DNA of 64,000 bases from Chionis minor (GCA_013398295.1 VZSF01003003.1:310001-374000), one strand, 5' to 3'. Positions 34,973-49,100 are shown, counted from the first letter of the stretch. The notes: generated from the letters alone by a model not told the origin. A program made the numbers and translations.

Positions 34973-37900
34973 ATCCTACAAATAGATGACATGGATAATA
35001 AATGCAGACTGACAAACAAAACCAATAAAACAGACACCACTAATGTATTAAGCTCTGCAGTCCAGATAATTTCAGCAACAATTTTTTCTATATTTTATTA
35101 CTGAAGCTGACCTCAAGGTTCATGCCTTTCTGAGAGTTTCTCCAGAGGATAAAACCATATTTGGAGACCTGTCAGTGATGCTAAATAAAAAAACTTGTGT
35201 GTCTTAAGGTTTCAGCATCACATCATACAAGGCAAGACAAGTGCCTGCCACTGTCATCCAGAAGCTTTCACTTAGTGTTTCTGATTGCATTCCCAACTAC
35301 GTAGTCATGAGACATAGCGGGGGGTTCAGATGTGCTCTTCAGCCACCAGAGACACACTTGAGTGAATTGCTAATCTCCCCAGACACCTGGAATGCAGATA
35401 ATGACTTGTACATGTACAGCCTGATCATCCACCTGGCTAAATCAGATCATTCCTCACGCTGTTGTGGCAGGAGGATTTTAAAGCTACTATTCTGAAACTC
35501 CCCTCTTGGTATTGGCATGGCTAGATCCTCCAGAGCACTCACAGCTGTGCTGCCTTTTAACAGCCATTCCTTCAAAAAGGGAGAAATGATGAATTCAGTA
35601 ACACTACGTTAAGCTGATAAAATGCAGAGGCATAAATTGCAGTCCAAAATGGTTTTTCAAAGCAGCAGCTGACTTCTGATTCATGATATAAAGCCCAGTG
35701 GCTTGGCTGCATGAGATTTCTAATTGTTGTGGATTTGGCCTGCTCTACCAGCTACAGGCCAGCACTTCTGCTTAAGCTGGGACACCCAGCTTTCAGTAAA
35801 AGGAGCACTTCATCAACATCAACATACACATCAGATAAGAGATATCACGTTCTTCTGCAGCTGGCAGGATCCTGCCCTCCTCTCTCTGTGAGTGATTGAC
35901 ATTGTCTTTGCCAGGAGCTCCCTCTGCCTCCAGCAGCATCCTGCTGCTGCACTGGGGTTTGCTCCCAGCTGTGTGAGAACAACACCTGCAGCACACCATG
36001 CTGTCCTCAAGCAGCACCAGTGAGTCCTGCAGATATTGTACTCTTGTGTTTGTAGAGTAGCAAACTCTGGGGACCAGCAAGCTAGAAAGGGGTGTCCTAG
36101 ACGTCCCTTTTTCTGTGTGTGACTGCAAACCTGGGTGAAGGAAGAGCCACCAGAAAACAGCAGGCCAAAGAGGGGAAAAGTGTGAGAAAGTGGTGTGTGA
36201 AAATCTCAACGACGTGCTAAGCTTCGGAGGCTGTTGAGACTGCAGGAACCGATAAACTCACAACACCAAGAAACTGCTGAATCTGCACAAGGCCACCGGC
36301 ACATGTTAATGTTGAGAGCGACTTGTATAACTCAGCCTACATCCACGAGGGCAACAGCTGCTGCACGCAAAGTCTACGGGATGATGTACACACCTCATAG
36401 GACAAAGAACCCTCTTAGAGGCTTTCCAAAATCTGACCTCGAAGCCACTGGTGTGGCGGTCCAGTCTTCCAGTCTGAATACACATCTGGAGCTGGTCTCC
36501 CAGCTCTTGCTCCAGCTGGGTAACAGCAAGAAGTGTATGAGTAAACTAGATCCCCTCCATCCCTTCTCAGAGAAAAGGGAGTTTATAACAGGTAGAATGA
36601 GTTGTCTAAACTTCCATGTTTGCTCAGAAAACAGAATGATGAGGACTGGTCACAGTTCTTACAGCTCCCCTTACAGCTCCACGTACATATGGTAAAATAC
36701 TGTACTTGGTCCCAACATTTCCTCTTTATCTTTCAAACAGATTTTGCATACTGTAACTTTATCCCTGCATCAGAAATGAAGGATCATTCAGCTGCAGATG
36801 TGGACAGTCTCCTTTGCTTTGCAGAGATAAATCTTACAGATTTGTATTTCTTGTGCAAGCTTTATGTTTCTTGTTGCTCATTTGTTCTTTGGCAAGGTGA
36901 GAAGATTTTGTGGGTTACAAGTCACGTGTTTGACAGCGAGGGAGAGATTAAATCAGTAGTATTGTGCTTTCCTTATACCTCAAGGAACTTAATTTCTGCT
37001 AAAGCTCAGACAAGACCTAGGGGTGAAAATGAATGAGATGTGATTAACAAATAACCTTAATAAACATTTTACATTTACTTCTCAAGTAGCCATTAAAACA
37101 GTTCACACAAAAATGGCTTTTAGGTTTTCCTTCAAATAGGCAGTTTTCCTCTGCTCTACTCCTAGCCCTGGTGCTGTCCCTGTTGTTTGAAAGAATTTTT
37201 ACAAACTTGTGCAAGGAGGGACCCTGATCCATTCTAGTGCCACCTTTGCCTTTCAAAGGTCCTTGTATTTGTCAGGTATAAGCCAACAATTAACAGAGGT
37301 GCAAATACCATCCATCTTCTACTTTGTATAAATCACTTGAAACTAAGGAGTGTTTTATTTGGTTCCTTTATTTATTTTTTTTTTGAAAGATCTTATGCTA
37401 GCTTTTCTTTTCAAGTGTGTTTTGAAGAGGAGGTCATCTTCAGGGACTTCTGTACACGCTTATTTTATGTTTGTTTATTAGATGTTTTCGGCAAGAAACT
37501 GCTAATTAATTGTCCATTGATAAAAATGAAATAGGCTGTCAGAATTCTCTGAAGCAGCAAGCAGCAGCTGAAGCCAGTGCTTTGGGGAAGAAGCTTTTCC
37601 AGGGTCTGTTGGTCTAATGAGTACATTGACACAACAGGTCAACTGCGTCTTCTCACGTGGGGTTTTGTACCTTCTTCCTCTGAGACAGCCCAGACTGTGT
37701 TAAGGATACTGGCGCCTCCCTACATATTATTAACCCCTGATGTTGCTGTTCTAACCCACTCCAGAAGTTTGCTGCTGAAGAAGTCAGAATTTTGGTGAAA
37801 GATAATATTTTGATGTGATTTCTTTTGGTGGTTTCGTTTTGATTATTTGGTCCCATTGACCAAATGGGTCTGGTGGCAGCCAGTCAAATGTTTCAATGGC

Positions 37901-40440
37901 TGATCTCTACCCTGTGGCAAAAGACCTTCCAAAGGTACAAAGTTCACCTATAAATAATACTGCCTTTTAATTTTATTGCTGAGCCTTTTTCCTTCTCCAG
38001 TAGCATAAATTGACACCAAATCACTCCTACAGTCAGGCTCCAGAGGGACAGAAACCTTTCCAAGATCAGCTGTTCCTTCAGTGCAGAAACATCTGCCAAA
38101 TAACATCATGGACTCAGACTTTTTCTTTCTGATTTAATAGAAACTAAATCACTGTCATACTAAATTGTCACAGGTTCATCAGCTAACCTGGAAATAAATC
38201 CTGCCTCTCACTAAGTGTTCATTTTCTATCTCAGGAAGTGTTTTGATTTTTAGGATAGCAATGGGAGGCCACTGCTTTGAGACTTTTTATCTGTCTCATC
38301 AATATTCAGATTCAAACGCCATGTCATAGAACCATGCAGGTACTTTGTGACTAAAGGTGTAATAATGCATATGTTTAATATTCATTGGATCAAGGCCAAA
38401 GAGTGAATCTGTTCACTTCCATATTTTTAAAAGAAAGTGGAGAACTGAGGGAATGATAAATCATGATATTGATTTAGAGGTATATGGGAGATTTTTTTCT
38501 GATTTGGTAACCAGGCAAAAGAATAATTCCTCAAGTTCTGACCTAAAAATAAACTTCCAAACTTTTACTCTTGAAATGGAAAGGTAAACCTTTTCCTACA
38601 TATTTTTGCTTCTTTTTTAAACTTTCAAAGCTAGGCAAATTGCTTGTCAAAATGTCACATCAAGAGAGAAAAAGGAAATATTTCATCAAAAGTGTTAAAA
38701 AATGCTCCTGCGTTTCTCTGTAAAGCTGTTTTTCTTGTTGTTGGAAGATCAAAATATAGCATGAATTTATGAATCGTTTTCATAAACCTGTATCTGCATT
38801 ACTTTTGATAAAAGTAGTTGAATACAATTTTTACTTCCAGATACAGCTTTATTTTAAACCTACTGCATATTTCTCAATACTAGGCCCTTTTTCAGCTATA
38901 TAACTTCTCTGGAATTTAAGCACTTTAACTGAAATTCTCTTTTTAAGCATCTACCACAGATTGAACATTTGAATTCAATTTCTGGCAACATACTCTACCC
39001 ACTTTTTAAGACACAGGTTGGTGTAAAGTACAGTATGCTGATAACCTAAAAAATGTTGATGTTGTGGTTTGGGTTAGGTTTCTGTTTGTTTCACTTTTTG
39101 GGGAGCAAAGAATGAAAACATGGGAAAGAAGACGCTGGGGATATACTTTTTGTTATCACTACTCACATATTTTGTGTAGACTAGGAACTTTGTAAAGTTT
39201 GCCAGACAGTTTTCCCTGAAGGAAAAATAAGTAAGTAAATAAAGCTAAGCAAGACCTTCCCCAGGGGAGCACACTGCCAGCTGTGCTTTGTTTGGATGCA
39301 GGATTCAGAGCGGCCTTTCTGCCCTCATTCACCTGTCAATCTCAGCGTCCAAAGCTCAGCTAGTGCAGAAGAGCTGCCTAATAAAGAGCGGGCAAGAACC
39401 AGAGCTGAGAAGAGGTGGGTAGAGGGAAGAGATATGGCTCTGTAGCACCAGTAAATTTGCCTTTCGTTGGGAGAAAGCCCAGAGTTTCCCAGGCTCATAA
39501 TTTCTTCCTGGTAGCAAACTTCAGCGTAACTTGTTCACAGGATATCTTTTTCCCTCTCTGGGGCTGGTGCTCAGGGAGGATGATAATGCATTGCTAAGGG
39601 TTCATTGGCTCAAGCAGCCATGAATAAGAAAGTTCCTGCTGGGACCAATATTCATCAATATGATGAAATTTGGGGATTTTCTTCAGTTTGCTGCAACAAA
39701 CAGGCAAAAGATGGCATGGCCATATCCTGGGACTCCTTTATATTAAACAGCTACTGTGTTTATTTTATTTTTTTTATACAGTGAGAAAATATTTTTTAAA
39801 AAACTAGAGAAGTGTGGAGAAAAGGACAATTTTGTCAATTGCATTGTGCATGGTCATAGTGGTTTTTAACCTCGGACTCCTACCTCATGTGCTGCCTGCT
39901 GTGGAGCTGCTTTGGGAATGAAATGGGGCCTGTTTGAATGAATCCTGCTTAATTTGTTTTAGAAAACAGATAATAAGCAGATGATCAAGCAGGATATTAA
40001 AGGAAGAAGTGTCACCCTGTGACAATGAATGTTGTCCCAGAGAACTGGACCTTATTTCTAATTTTTCCACTGAGGTCCTGTGTGGCCCCAAACAGATCAG
40101 GTAAACCAAAATTTCTACAGGCAGTCTCTGTGTTAACTGAGCTGTCCGACTTGGGAGCTCTGATTTATAAGGGCACAGAGAAATACAGCTGCATCTGGAG
40201 TCTCTGCAAATTTGTATCTTGAACACATATATTTCTAAATAACACAAAGCGCTCTGGAAATTCAGACTCTATTGCTTCAAACAGGACACTCAAATTAATA
40301 AATATTTATTATCTTCAGCCTCTCTGTGGCTAAATTCTCCCATTTTATATTGGGAAAAATAGTATCTGTCCCTATCCTCCCTGCCAACACACACAGAAGG
40401 AAAGGAATTATCCTGTTGTGAGAACAGAGCTCAAATAACA
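34973..40440. other. Non-coding, no supported gene
   Basis: No recognisable exon or mobile element. Three longer open frames sit close together (minus 35793-36209, 138 codons; plus 36234-36695, 153 codons; plus 36602-37036, 144 codons). None has a domain, signal peptide or family resemblance. A small perfect hairpin with arms CAGCAGCA/TGCTGCTG lies at 35931-35949. The rest is AT-rich unique-looking sequence. Confidence 0.5.
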
Positions 40441-40448
40441 TCTGTAAA

Positions 40449-40470
40449 ATGTAAAACATATGTTTTACAT
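40449..40470. repeat. Perfect 22-bp palindrome
   Basis: ATGTAAAACAT (40449-40459) is followed immediately by its exact reverse complement ATGTTTTACAT (40460-40470), with no spacer. It could be a dimeric protein binding site or chance. Nothing nearby decides this. Confidence 0.85.
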
Positions 40471-41478
40471 GCAAAGGAGCTCTTGGCTCTCCCTGTCTAA
40501 AAAGATAAGATTGCAGTTGTTAGCCAGGATAGCAATTTGGAGAAGTTGAAGACAAGTTCAGTTCTTCAGGCTGTAGGGGTGATTGTCCGGACAAGTTATA
40601 GATGTGACTGCCTCAGTTTTGAAATTAATGCAAATCTATTGACTTCAGTAGACCTGGGTTCAAAGAGAAGTTTCTTTCTAAGACTTCTGAATTCTTGTTT
40701 ACTGACATGGGTCAATGGATTCATATTGGATGCACATTTTTAATCAAATGTTTGATTCTGAATGATATAGCTGGAGTTGGCTGCGATGGTGCATGGAGAA
40801 GGCTTTTTAAGCTGCTCCTGGAGAGCACTTGGTGTAATGTCTTGTTTCGTTACCTTCTGTTATGAACCCACGTGCTGCTGCAATAGTCACGTAACGAAGG
40901 AGAAAAGGAGTCATTCTGCTGTCCTTATCAAAGTTGCATGGCAATTCACTCTGAGAATCTAATTATTTCTGGAATAGAAGAGAGGACTATATAAAGGTCT
41001 AGAGAAACACTTCACCTGTTTTAGAAGAGAATGATTGCATGTCGATTTTGTTTAATGAGCATACTGTATAAAGATGGGTTTGAAATGCTGTATCGAATAC
41101 ACTGGGAGTCAAAATCACTGGTGAATCAACAGAACAAGCATTTGGGTAACAGCCACATGATGAGCAACGTTATGTCTTCAGAAAGCTGAAGCTAGTAAAG
41201 AAGACTAAAGTTTTACAGAAGTTGCCTGCTTCGTTTCGTGACGGCTTTCTGCTGTAGACTACTTGCAGGTCAGGGTGTATATGATTCATCTTCATTCTTC
41301 CCATACCTCTACTTTGTAAAATAGCTACTGATTCACTCTGTGAAGTTCAGTTAATACCTAATGGCGTGTCTTATGCTCTGCTAATACACAGTAGTGTTCA
41401 AGCAGTGTTGAGGGCAAGGACGGGAGGGACCATGTCACTTCAGTCAGCACAGAGGGAGAAAAGAAATTCTTTTGTTGC
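40471..41478. other. Non-coding, no recognisable gene
   Basis: Unique-looking sequence leading up to the first solo LTR. Open frames are under about 80 codons and have no recognisable domain. Confidence 0.55.
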
Positions 41479-42209
41479 TGTCGTGGTTTGGGCTGGATGG
41501 GCCACAGAGATGAACAACAGACACTCTCTCCCACCTCTCTTTTCAGGGAGAGGAGGGAGAGACAGAAAGAGACTTATGAGTTTAGAGGGAACTAAACTAC
41601 TTTCATGAATTACTCAAAATAATAAAAAGAAAATAATGAAGTATATGCAAAACCCTATCAAGCTCCCAGGATGACAATCACATCAGCAGCAGGCACTGGG
41701 GAAGTCACAGACTGGACTCAGTGACGGACGGGAACTGGATTCTGGATCGGGATTCAGGAATGGACAGTTCGGGATCAAAGTCAGACTAACAGAGTCTTCC
41801 TCAGGCACCGGCCATTGAAGAAAGAGCGCTGCCCCTTTGATCCCTCAGCTTTTATACTGAGCATGAGGCAGATGGGATGGAATACCTTGTGGGTCAGTTT
41901 TGGGTCACCTGTCCTGTCCCCTCTTCCCCGCAGGTGTGACCCCTCTATGCTTTTCCACTTCCGACCCTCCAACGGGACAAAAAAAAAATTGGTTGCCCTT
42001 GGGTGTTATAGCAATAAGTATAAGCAGGAGCCTCTCTGCATCCCGTGCCTTTGTATCAACTATAAACATCGATCTTATCACTCTGAGAGCTAACAGTTTC
42101 TGCACAATATGCTGTTAATTTCAGTAGTTAATCTTCAGTAGAAGAAGCTTAGCTAAAAAATAGAATTGTTGAATAGAAAATCAGTTCTGTTTTACCTCAA
42201 ACGAGGACA
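41479..42209 (-). mobile_element. Solo LTR of an avian endogenous retrovirus (ERVL-like), copy 1
   Basis: The element starts TGTCGTGGTTTGG and ends CAAACGAGGACA, so the ends are imperfect inverted repeats with TG...CA termini. The flanking 5-bp duplications GTTGC at 41474-41478 and 42210-42214 fix both boundaries exactly. No gag, pol or env sequence is adjacent, so this is a solo LTR left by recombination between two LTRs. The minus orientation is preferred because a strong TATAAAAG lies on minus at 41849-41856, about 350 bases into the LTR. On plus, the only AATAAA (41621-41626) would precede any TATA. A 5-bp duplication fits class III (ERVL), but the family name is inferred. Confidence 0.92.
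41849..41856 (-). promoter_or_regulatory. TATA box in solo LTR copy 1
   Basis: TATAAAAG on the minus strand, placed where the U3/R boundary of an LTR is expected. The same motif and flanks are kept in copy 2 at 62079-62086. Conservation in both copies supports it as the ancestral LTR promoter. Whether it is active now cannot be told. Confidence 0.6.
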
Positions 42210-42214
42210 GTTGC

Positions 42215-45200
42215 CAACCACCAAAAGAAGAGATGAAACAATTACACATACAGCTGAAAGCAAAAGGGAGAAAAAAGTGTGCTCTATTTCATTACAGGCT
42301 CTGGTATCAGGAATATAAAAGATACATTTTCCTTCCTCTGAAGCAGAATGGTTGACTCTGCATATTAGGTTTATCTTCACAAAGACTTTGCAAAGCCTTG
42401 TAGGTTTTTTGCAAAACCCAAATAATAGTGAGGCAGACCTAGAATCATTTTAGCTGTGTTATTAAATCTTGAATAATTTTGTCTGGCCAAAAGGCTACAT
42501 TTTTATCTTAACTCTGTAATAAACAAAAGCTCAGTTTGGTAAGATCAGACTTACTTGGTAACTGAGTTCTATTTTTACGTGAACTACAGAATTCAGAAAG
42601 GATTCAGATTTACCTTAGCTTTGCCCTCCCTCTGATATATATCTGTGATAAGGGGATCATGCTGTTCTGGTACAATGAATAAGTGGTGTTTGACAAATGA
42701 GAGACATGTGGGTGTATCTGTATGACCATATTCACGTCTCTGATTTTCTACTTGGGTCTGAACCCCCAACTGCCCATGTTGTCTATATGATTGTGTTCAT
42801 TTTATGTGTGTTTTGACATGGGAGTAAGAGCTTCCTTTGCTAAAGAACCTTGAACACAGAAAAAAATACACAAAGTCTTGCCTTTCCACGTGCTATGGAT
42901 GGTGGTATTTCAGTTGCTTGCTCCTTGTTCTCCAGTGGGGTCCTGGTGCCCTGCTCCCTCTACTTCATCGTTGCCTTTCTTGCCTAAAGACCCAGTGGCA
43001 GTACTGGAGGATCTTCTCAAGGTACTGCATGCGTGTCAGGGGGAGCGCATGCCGGCGTAACCTGCCGGTATGAGTAACTGCAGGCCTGCAAGGAACAGGA
43101 CTTTATAAGACAGGAGGAGAGAGGGTGAGTGGTCTTCTGCCTTGTGGCTTCCAGGTGGTGACTTATACCAAGTTCTTTTCTGGCATAAATAGATGCAGAG
43201 AATTAGAAGACTTCAGCTGTAGCAGGTCGTTCTCCTGTGGCATCTTTTTTTCCCAAGAAATAGTTGCAGTGATGCAAGGTTAGAGCCCTCAGGTTCATTC
43301 ATCCTCTGGTTTGATGACTTCAGTCTAGGTAGTAAGATGGATGCATTTAAAGGGTCACACAATTAAAGAATGGGCAAATTTGCAAAATCTGCAAAGGATG
43401 CAGAAATTTCACTCCGCTTTGCTCACGTTGCCCACCGTAGATAATGAGAGTGTTGATGTTAACTTTTGGATCAGGTATCATGCTTGGATCCGCTGTGCCG
43501 GACTGGGACTATATGTGGTTCCTGTTTGTGAAACACCTGGTTTATGCTACAATTTTTTAAAAAATACAGCCTTCAACATTGTGATGTGGGTCCGTGTTTC
43601 ATACACCTACTTGGAAAAAAGTGTGTTTGGGATATTTAATAGGCCATAGATTTTATCCTGATGTTTGATGTTTTGTTTACAATCAGTCCATGACTATCAA
43701 AGCATTTAATGAAAACGTATTCAGATTTTCTGCTTTTATAATCTGTGGCACTGTTTTCCATATGCTCAAGATACACTACGTCTGCTCCCTTTCCTATGCG
43801 AGTTGCAGTTTTACAGTGCACAGAGCTCCTAATAAAAGGTTGTTGTTGACAGTTCAGTCACAACACAAAGTTCTTATAGCTTTAAACATGTAAAAATGTT
43901 TAATTTGCTTTTAATTAGCATTTTGGTGCTTGTAGTAGGATTTTTAAAAATGTATTCTCTTGTAAAGCAAGCTGGAATAATGAGCTTTAATTGAGGGTGC
44001 TTTGGATGCTAGAAGATTCATCACTACTTCTGTGCAGCTACTGGCTTATTCTTTCAGGAGTACTGTTAAGAAAGGTCTGTAGGAAAAAAACCAACCAGCA
44101 ACAAAGAAATATAAAATAACCCATTAGCAGCGAAGTGGTATAAAAAACCCTGCAGCAGTGCAAAGAGGAATGGACCAAACTGGGTCTAAAACTTAGATTG
44201 GTAGGACAGCATGGCTACATGCCCATAACTATGCTCAGCCAATCAAACCTGACATCAGGATTTTATCTCCTTAATCTATGTAGCCATTGAAGAAAAAAAG
44301 AAACAGACCATAGATCTTGATTTGACCGTTTGTAGTTCTCCACATGATGTCAGCGTTTTTAAACTGTTCAGGGCTGACATCACCGTTCTGCCTCTGTGCT
44401 CTTCGTCATCCACCCAGCACACGCGGCACATGGGAGAGTGGCACAGACCTGCCTGTCCCCAGCCCTGCTCCGCGCTTGTGGGGTCACCTCCCAGGGCAGC
44501 CAGGGCTCCGCAGGTGGGACAGCCAGCTGGAGTGACTTTCCTCCTGGCTTTTTTCCTACATCTGTTGCTTTACTGTTCAGGCTGTAATGCAATGTTTTCT
44601 AGGTATCTGCCTACCCTTCTCCTTCAGCCTGCACATATATTTCATGTAAACCGTCTGAAGATCTGTTACTGGTTATTCACTTTCTGCCTGGATGGTTGTA
44701 AACTGAGAGAGGTGGTGGAATCCTGCATCCATCATTTTTCATCCTAGTGGAATCCAGGCCCATCATTTTTCCAGCAATAGGTTTTTCTTTGTCATAAATC
44801 ACTGCACTCGCACTCCCTATTTAACGTAAAGATGCATAAATAGGCATCATAAATGGCATATTAGATTAGTATATCTTTGAAAAGAGACAGGTGCTCTGAG
44901 AAGTAGATAAGGGACATGCTTAAAGGAGTTCAGTAATTAAAAGCAAAGATCTCAGATATCACAGAGTTAAATAACAAAATGGAAAGGAGCAAACTGGATG
45001 TAAATCAGTCAGTGGCTCTTTCATGAGAGAGCGGGAATTTTTCCATAGGTATGTTTTTGTTTTCTATGCCTGACAGCATGACATGGGGCAATTTCTTTAG
45101 GAAGCCTAGAAATGTGGAAAACTTCACTTAGAAATGGAAATCAGAGCCATTTTTTAAAAAAGTGTCTAAACAGAACATTTCAAGTTTTGAAATTTGTTTG

Positions 45201-46080
45201 CTTTTTCTCCAAAAATATTTAACTGTATTCTTCTGGGATTCCTGAATAGTTTTGTTTGAAGCTAGAACAATGGTTTTATTTTATTATTTTTAAAATAAAC
45301 ACACTATCTGTAAAGATAAGTATGTGAAAATTCTAAAGGGATCCACTTCTTAACTGTAGAATATTTATAATGCCACAAAATTATAAAATGTTGAAGTATA
45401 GTCAAAGGGGAGAAGAGTAATACACTTCACTATTATGTCAACAGTGGTCTTGAATTATCTTGAATTAAAGGTAGAATTATCATTAACACAAAGATTGCCC
45501 AAGAATTACTGTAGTGAAGAGTGGGCGCAGGGCAGAAGAATTAGTCTTTGATGCCCGTTTCTTCCTTTTTGCAAGCCTTCTAACAACATTCCCTTCTAAC
45601 ATACATCTTCTGTAAGAAGGGTATGACTTTCTGGTTCAAGATCAGTATCTCGATGAGATTTCTTTATTTTCCATTGGAACTTTCAGTACTCAATTAGTTA
45701 AATTTCATATTAGTCTTATCAGATAACATAAATTCTATAACGCTTTGGAAAATAAATTCTAAAATGAGTTTACTTATTTTTAGGCAATGCCTATATGTTT
45801 TATTTTAAGTATCATTTTGGCCTCCTTTCATTACAGTTATTCACAGAGATACGTATTTTTGCTGTGTTACCTCATGGCTAGGAGCAGAGATGCAGGCCCA
45901 AAATGTAAAAGTGGATGGTTTTTAGAAGACACTTGTTTTTATTCATTATCTGTCACGTTGGTTTGCAGCCAATATCCAGCAGTGAGTTTTAGAACTGCTT
46001 TGGGATTAATGGACTATTGAAGAAGCAATGAAAATTTTCACAGTTGTTTAACTTGTTGCTTTATTTCTCCTTTCGCATTT
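42215..46080. other. Non-coding, no recognisable gene
   Basis: Unique-looking sequence. The patch at 44395-44540 is GC-richer, with a 141-codon plus frame (44322-44747) that overlaps frames on the other strand and has no recognisable domain. I see no exon or mobile element I can support. Confidence 0.5.
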
Positions 46081-46087
46081 GTATTAT

Positions 46088-46171
46088 CGTCCTGCGGCAT
46101 CCATTATTATTAATAAGCATAATAGACGTGCTGGATGCAGCACACATTGTTATTAATAATAAGCATAGTAC
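46088..46171. repeat. Imperfect tandem duplication, about 43-bp period
   Basis: The AT-rich block at 46102-46127 (CATTATTATTAATAAGCATA...) recurs at 46145-46171 with small indels. The bases before each copy are also related. Between them lies a small inverted repeat, GTGCTG/CAGCAC. Confidence 0.65.
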
Positions 46172-49100
46172 ATCACAGACTTCTGAAAGAATGAGACAAA
46201 GCCGCTTCAGCTAAAACTTCACACATTTTTCCCTCTCTTGAGGCTGTCACAGAGCAGTAGGTGGCTTCTTGGGAGCCAAAGGAAGCCAGCAGCACCTCTT
46301 CTGCAAACACCAGCTCCAGGTCTGTTTCCTGCCCTCCGTCTGCAACCGCAGCCAGCAGCAACTCAGCTGTTGTTACCTGACAGGTTATCCAAAACCTGAG
46401 CATCTTCATCCAGTGAAGCCTTTCCACCACTCCTCAGTAGACATCTGCTGCTTATTCATAGTATTCCAGATTTGCTGATTAATAAAAAGGAAATGCAAAA
46501 TCATGGTAGGCGATACACTCAAAATTGGTAAAACAGCAAATAATGCTTCTGTACTTGTTTGAAGCCTTGCCGATAAGAGATCACACCCCACAGATTTATG
46601 AAAGAACGAATTTTCAGTAGTGATTCTGAGCAAAGAGTAAAATGCAAAATTTTCCCAAATTGTCCTGCCCCGTTGTTCTTCATAAAGCCCTCAATTTCCA
46701 CATTGTAATTCTGAAGGGTGACAGTCAAAAGATAGATTTCTGTGTTTGCTTGCCCTGCCTGCTTTACCCAGCAGGTGAATCTGATAGATACCTGGGTAGC
46801 TTCAAAAATATCAGCAAGTCTTTGGAGTTGCCATCTTTTTTAGGGATTTGGACAGTAATGTTTGAAAATATGTTCAAAGTATATTCAGACTTTATGAGAT
46901 TCATAACAGCAAAGCGAGTGTTCAATAACCATCTGAGATGACGGAAAGGTATTTTGCTGAAACATGGCCTGTGCACTGTTAGAACATACATCACTTTCTG
47001 CAGCTAAAGGTAGAACTAATCAATTCAGCTTTTCTTACCCTAGAAAGCCCATACTCTATTTTTTTATAACATTAGGTGTCTGGACTCCAAGATACCCTTA
47101 AAAGTTGCAAATCTTCTGTCTTTCATGGTACAATGTAGTCTTGATAATCACATGTCTAGGAAGAAGCAGCTCATTAAGTGTTACTGAATACAGAGAAACC
47201 TCACTGGGCTTTTAAGTCCTGAGACCCGCGACTGTGCTCAGCATATTCAGCATACTCGTGTTCTCGCCTATGTCTTTATTCCCCTTCAGTCACTTGCTCT
47301 GGGACACAATCAGAGAGAATATAAGGAGCTGTACAGACCTTCAGTCTGATCTGATGTGGCCTTTCATTCTTGTCTTCCTTCTATTAATTCCAAATTGTGG
47401 TGAAAAGGCTGACATTGCAACACTTCCAATAAGGTAAACCATGATATGATGTGTCTCTTACAGGGAGAAATATTATTTTTTTAATATAAATGTCTCTATA
47501 AATCATATGTAGGTTATATTTTATAGGAAAACAACACCTGTACAGATGAATAATAATAATTTCTAAAAATACTGTAGGAACACAGAAGCATTTTGTTTTG
47601 CTAATTTCAAGGACCATCAATTAATCTTACTTAGAATCACATTCAAAAGCATTAGATTGTATGCCCATAATAAAAAGTATAAAGTTAAAATCAGTATTTA
47701 GTAGAATATTAAAGTTAAAAAAATGGATCAAGATGGCAAATGGAAGCGAAACCTTTCAACTTGTATTTCAAGCCCTTTCATTACAAATAACTTGCAAAAC
47801 ACATATAAATTCTGATAAAACCGCACATTTTATCAGGGTTCATCTTTTGTGAAACTGTTTCTGGAGGGTTTAAATCTGCCTAAACTTGGCACCTACCATT
47901 CATGTCCAGCTTGGAAGTGCTCTTTTTTTCAGGAGAGACAGGGCAAGAGCTTTTTCAGGTTGTGATTCAGTGCAAGAGCTCTGAATTGCTTCTTGGATCC
48001 TCCCCACTATCCAATGACTATAAAGCGAGATTAGTCTCCTAAACCTTGGCATGTGAATTCAGCGTTTCATGTGAATATCCCTTTGTGCCATTTTCTTAAG
48101 TTACCCCACACCATGCTTAATGTTCCACAGGCTAAGTTGCTACATGCTCTGCTCATGTAAGTCTGTAAACGATTATAATTAGGATTACTGCTACAAGGGT
48201 CCATAAATCCTCCAGAGCAGGACCCTCCAGCTGCGCTTGTTCAACTCCTATCACAATCAGGCCTGACTCTTGCTGTGAATTTTTAGGCACTGTAACAATA
48301 CAGGAAATAATAGTAATAGCCTTTGGCTACTGCCTGCAGATGCTGAGCCCAGGAGGCAAGGCTCTCCAGCTGGGAAGTACCAACAAACCCCCTTTCCCTA
48401 GTACAGCAGCAACAGACTCTTAAGCTCATGTGTTCCCAGCCCAGAAAGGCACAGAGAAACCCTATACAAACATGGGAACACTAAGCACAAACCATTGTGG
48501 CTGAAGGATCTCAACCGCTTTCTGTTCTTCACTAAGTTGCAAAAAGTAGCGTGGCTGGTGGGATCTGGGGAACTGTAGGAGTTCTCCAGCATGGTGCTGA
48601 GTGAAAAGGCATTCACACATCTTTACTACGTTACTTGGAAAAGCCTTCAGCGCTGAGGAAGAGTGCTTTTCATTAAGGCTGTTGCAACATCTGCTTGCAA
48701 CTCTGCTCATTCAAACATAGCCAGAAGGTGAGAGCAAAACCATTTATCAGCCTCTGGCTTTCTTTGCCTGGTATTAAAAAAAGGAGTTAATAATATATAC
48801 AATGAGGTTGCTGGAGGGATTAGCCAGAACAACCTGCCTCTGTTTCAAACCAGATAATCAGTACCTTTCCTACGACTTTCTAGATCAGCAGAGGAAGCTC
48901 ACCAGCAAGGCTGAGAATGTCTGCTACAGAGTGGAGCCCCCAAAAAGGTCTGGAAAAATATTGCACATGTTTGAAGAGGACCCCGAACATATTTTTTTTT
49001 CTAAAAAATAGGGCAGGAAAGGACTCCATTTTTCTCCAGATTGTAGCACCTCTTCAAGCACCTGGAATACCTCTTTACTCTTGCAGGAGGGAAGATTTCT

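Noticed and set aside
40650..40670. GGTTCAA-like B-box motifs (also near 3635, 58060 and 63253), checked as possible tRNA genes
   Set aside because: No matching A-box or acceptor stem can be drawn around any of them.
41815..42093. Open frames shared by both LTR copies (also 62093-62392)
   Set aside because: They lie antisense to the inferred LTR orientation, are interrupted differently in each copy and match no protein family, so they are by-products of LTR sequence.
44322..44747. 141-codon plus frame in a GC-richer patch
   Set aside because: Opposite-strand frames of similar quality overlap it, and no domain or splice structure is visible.
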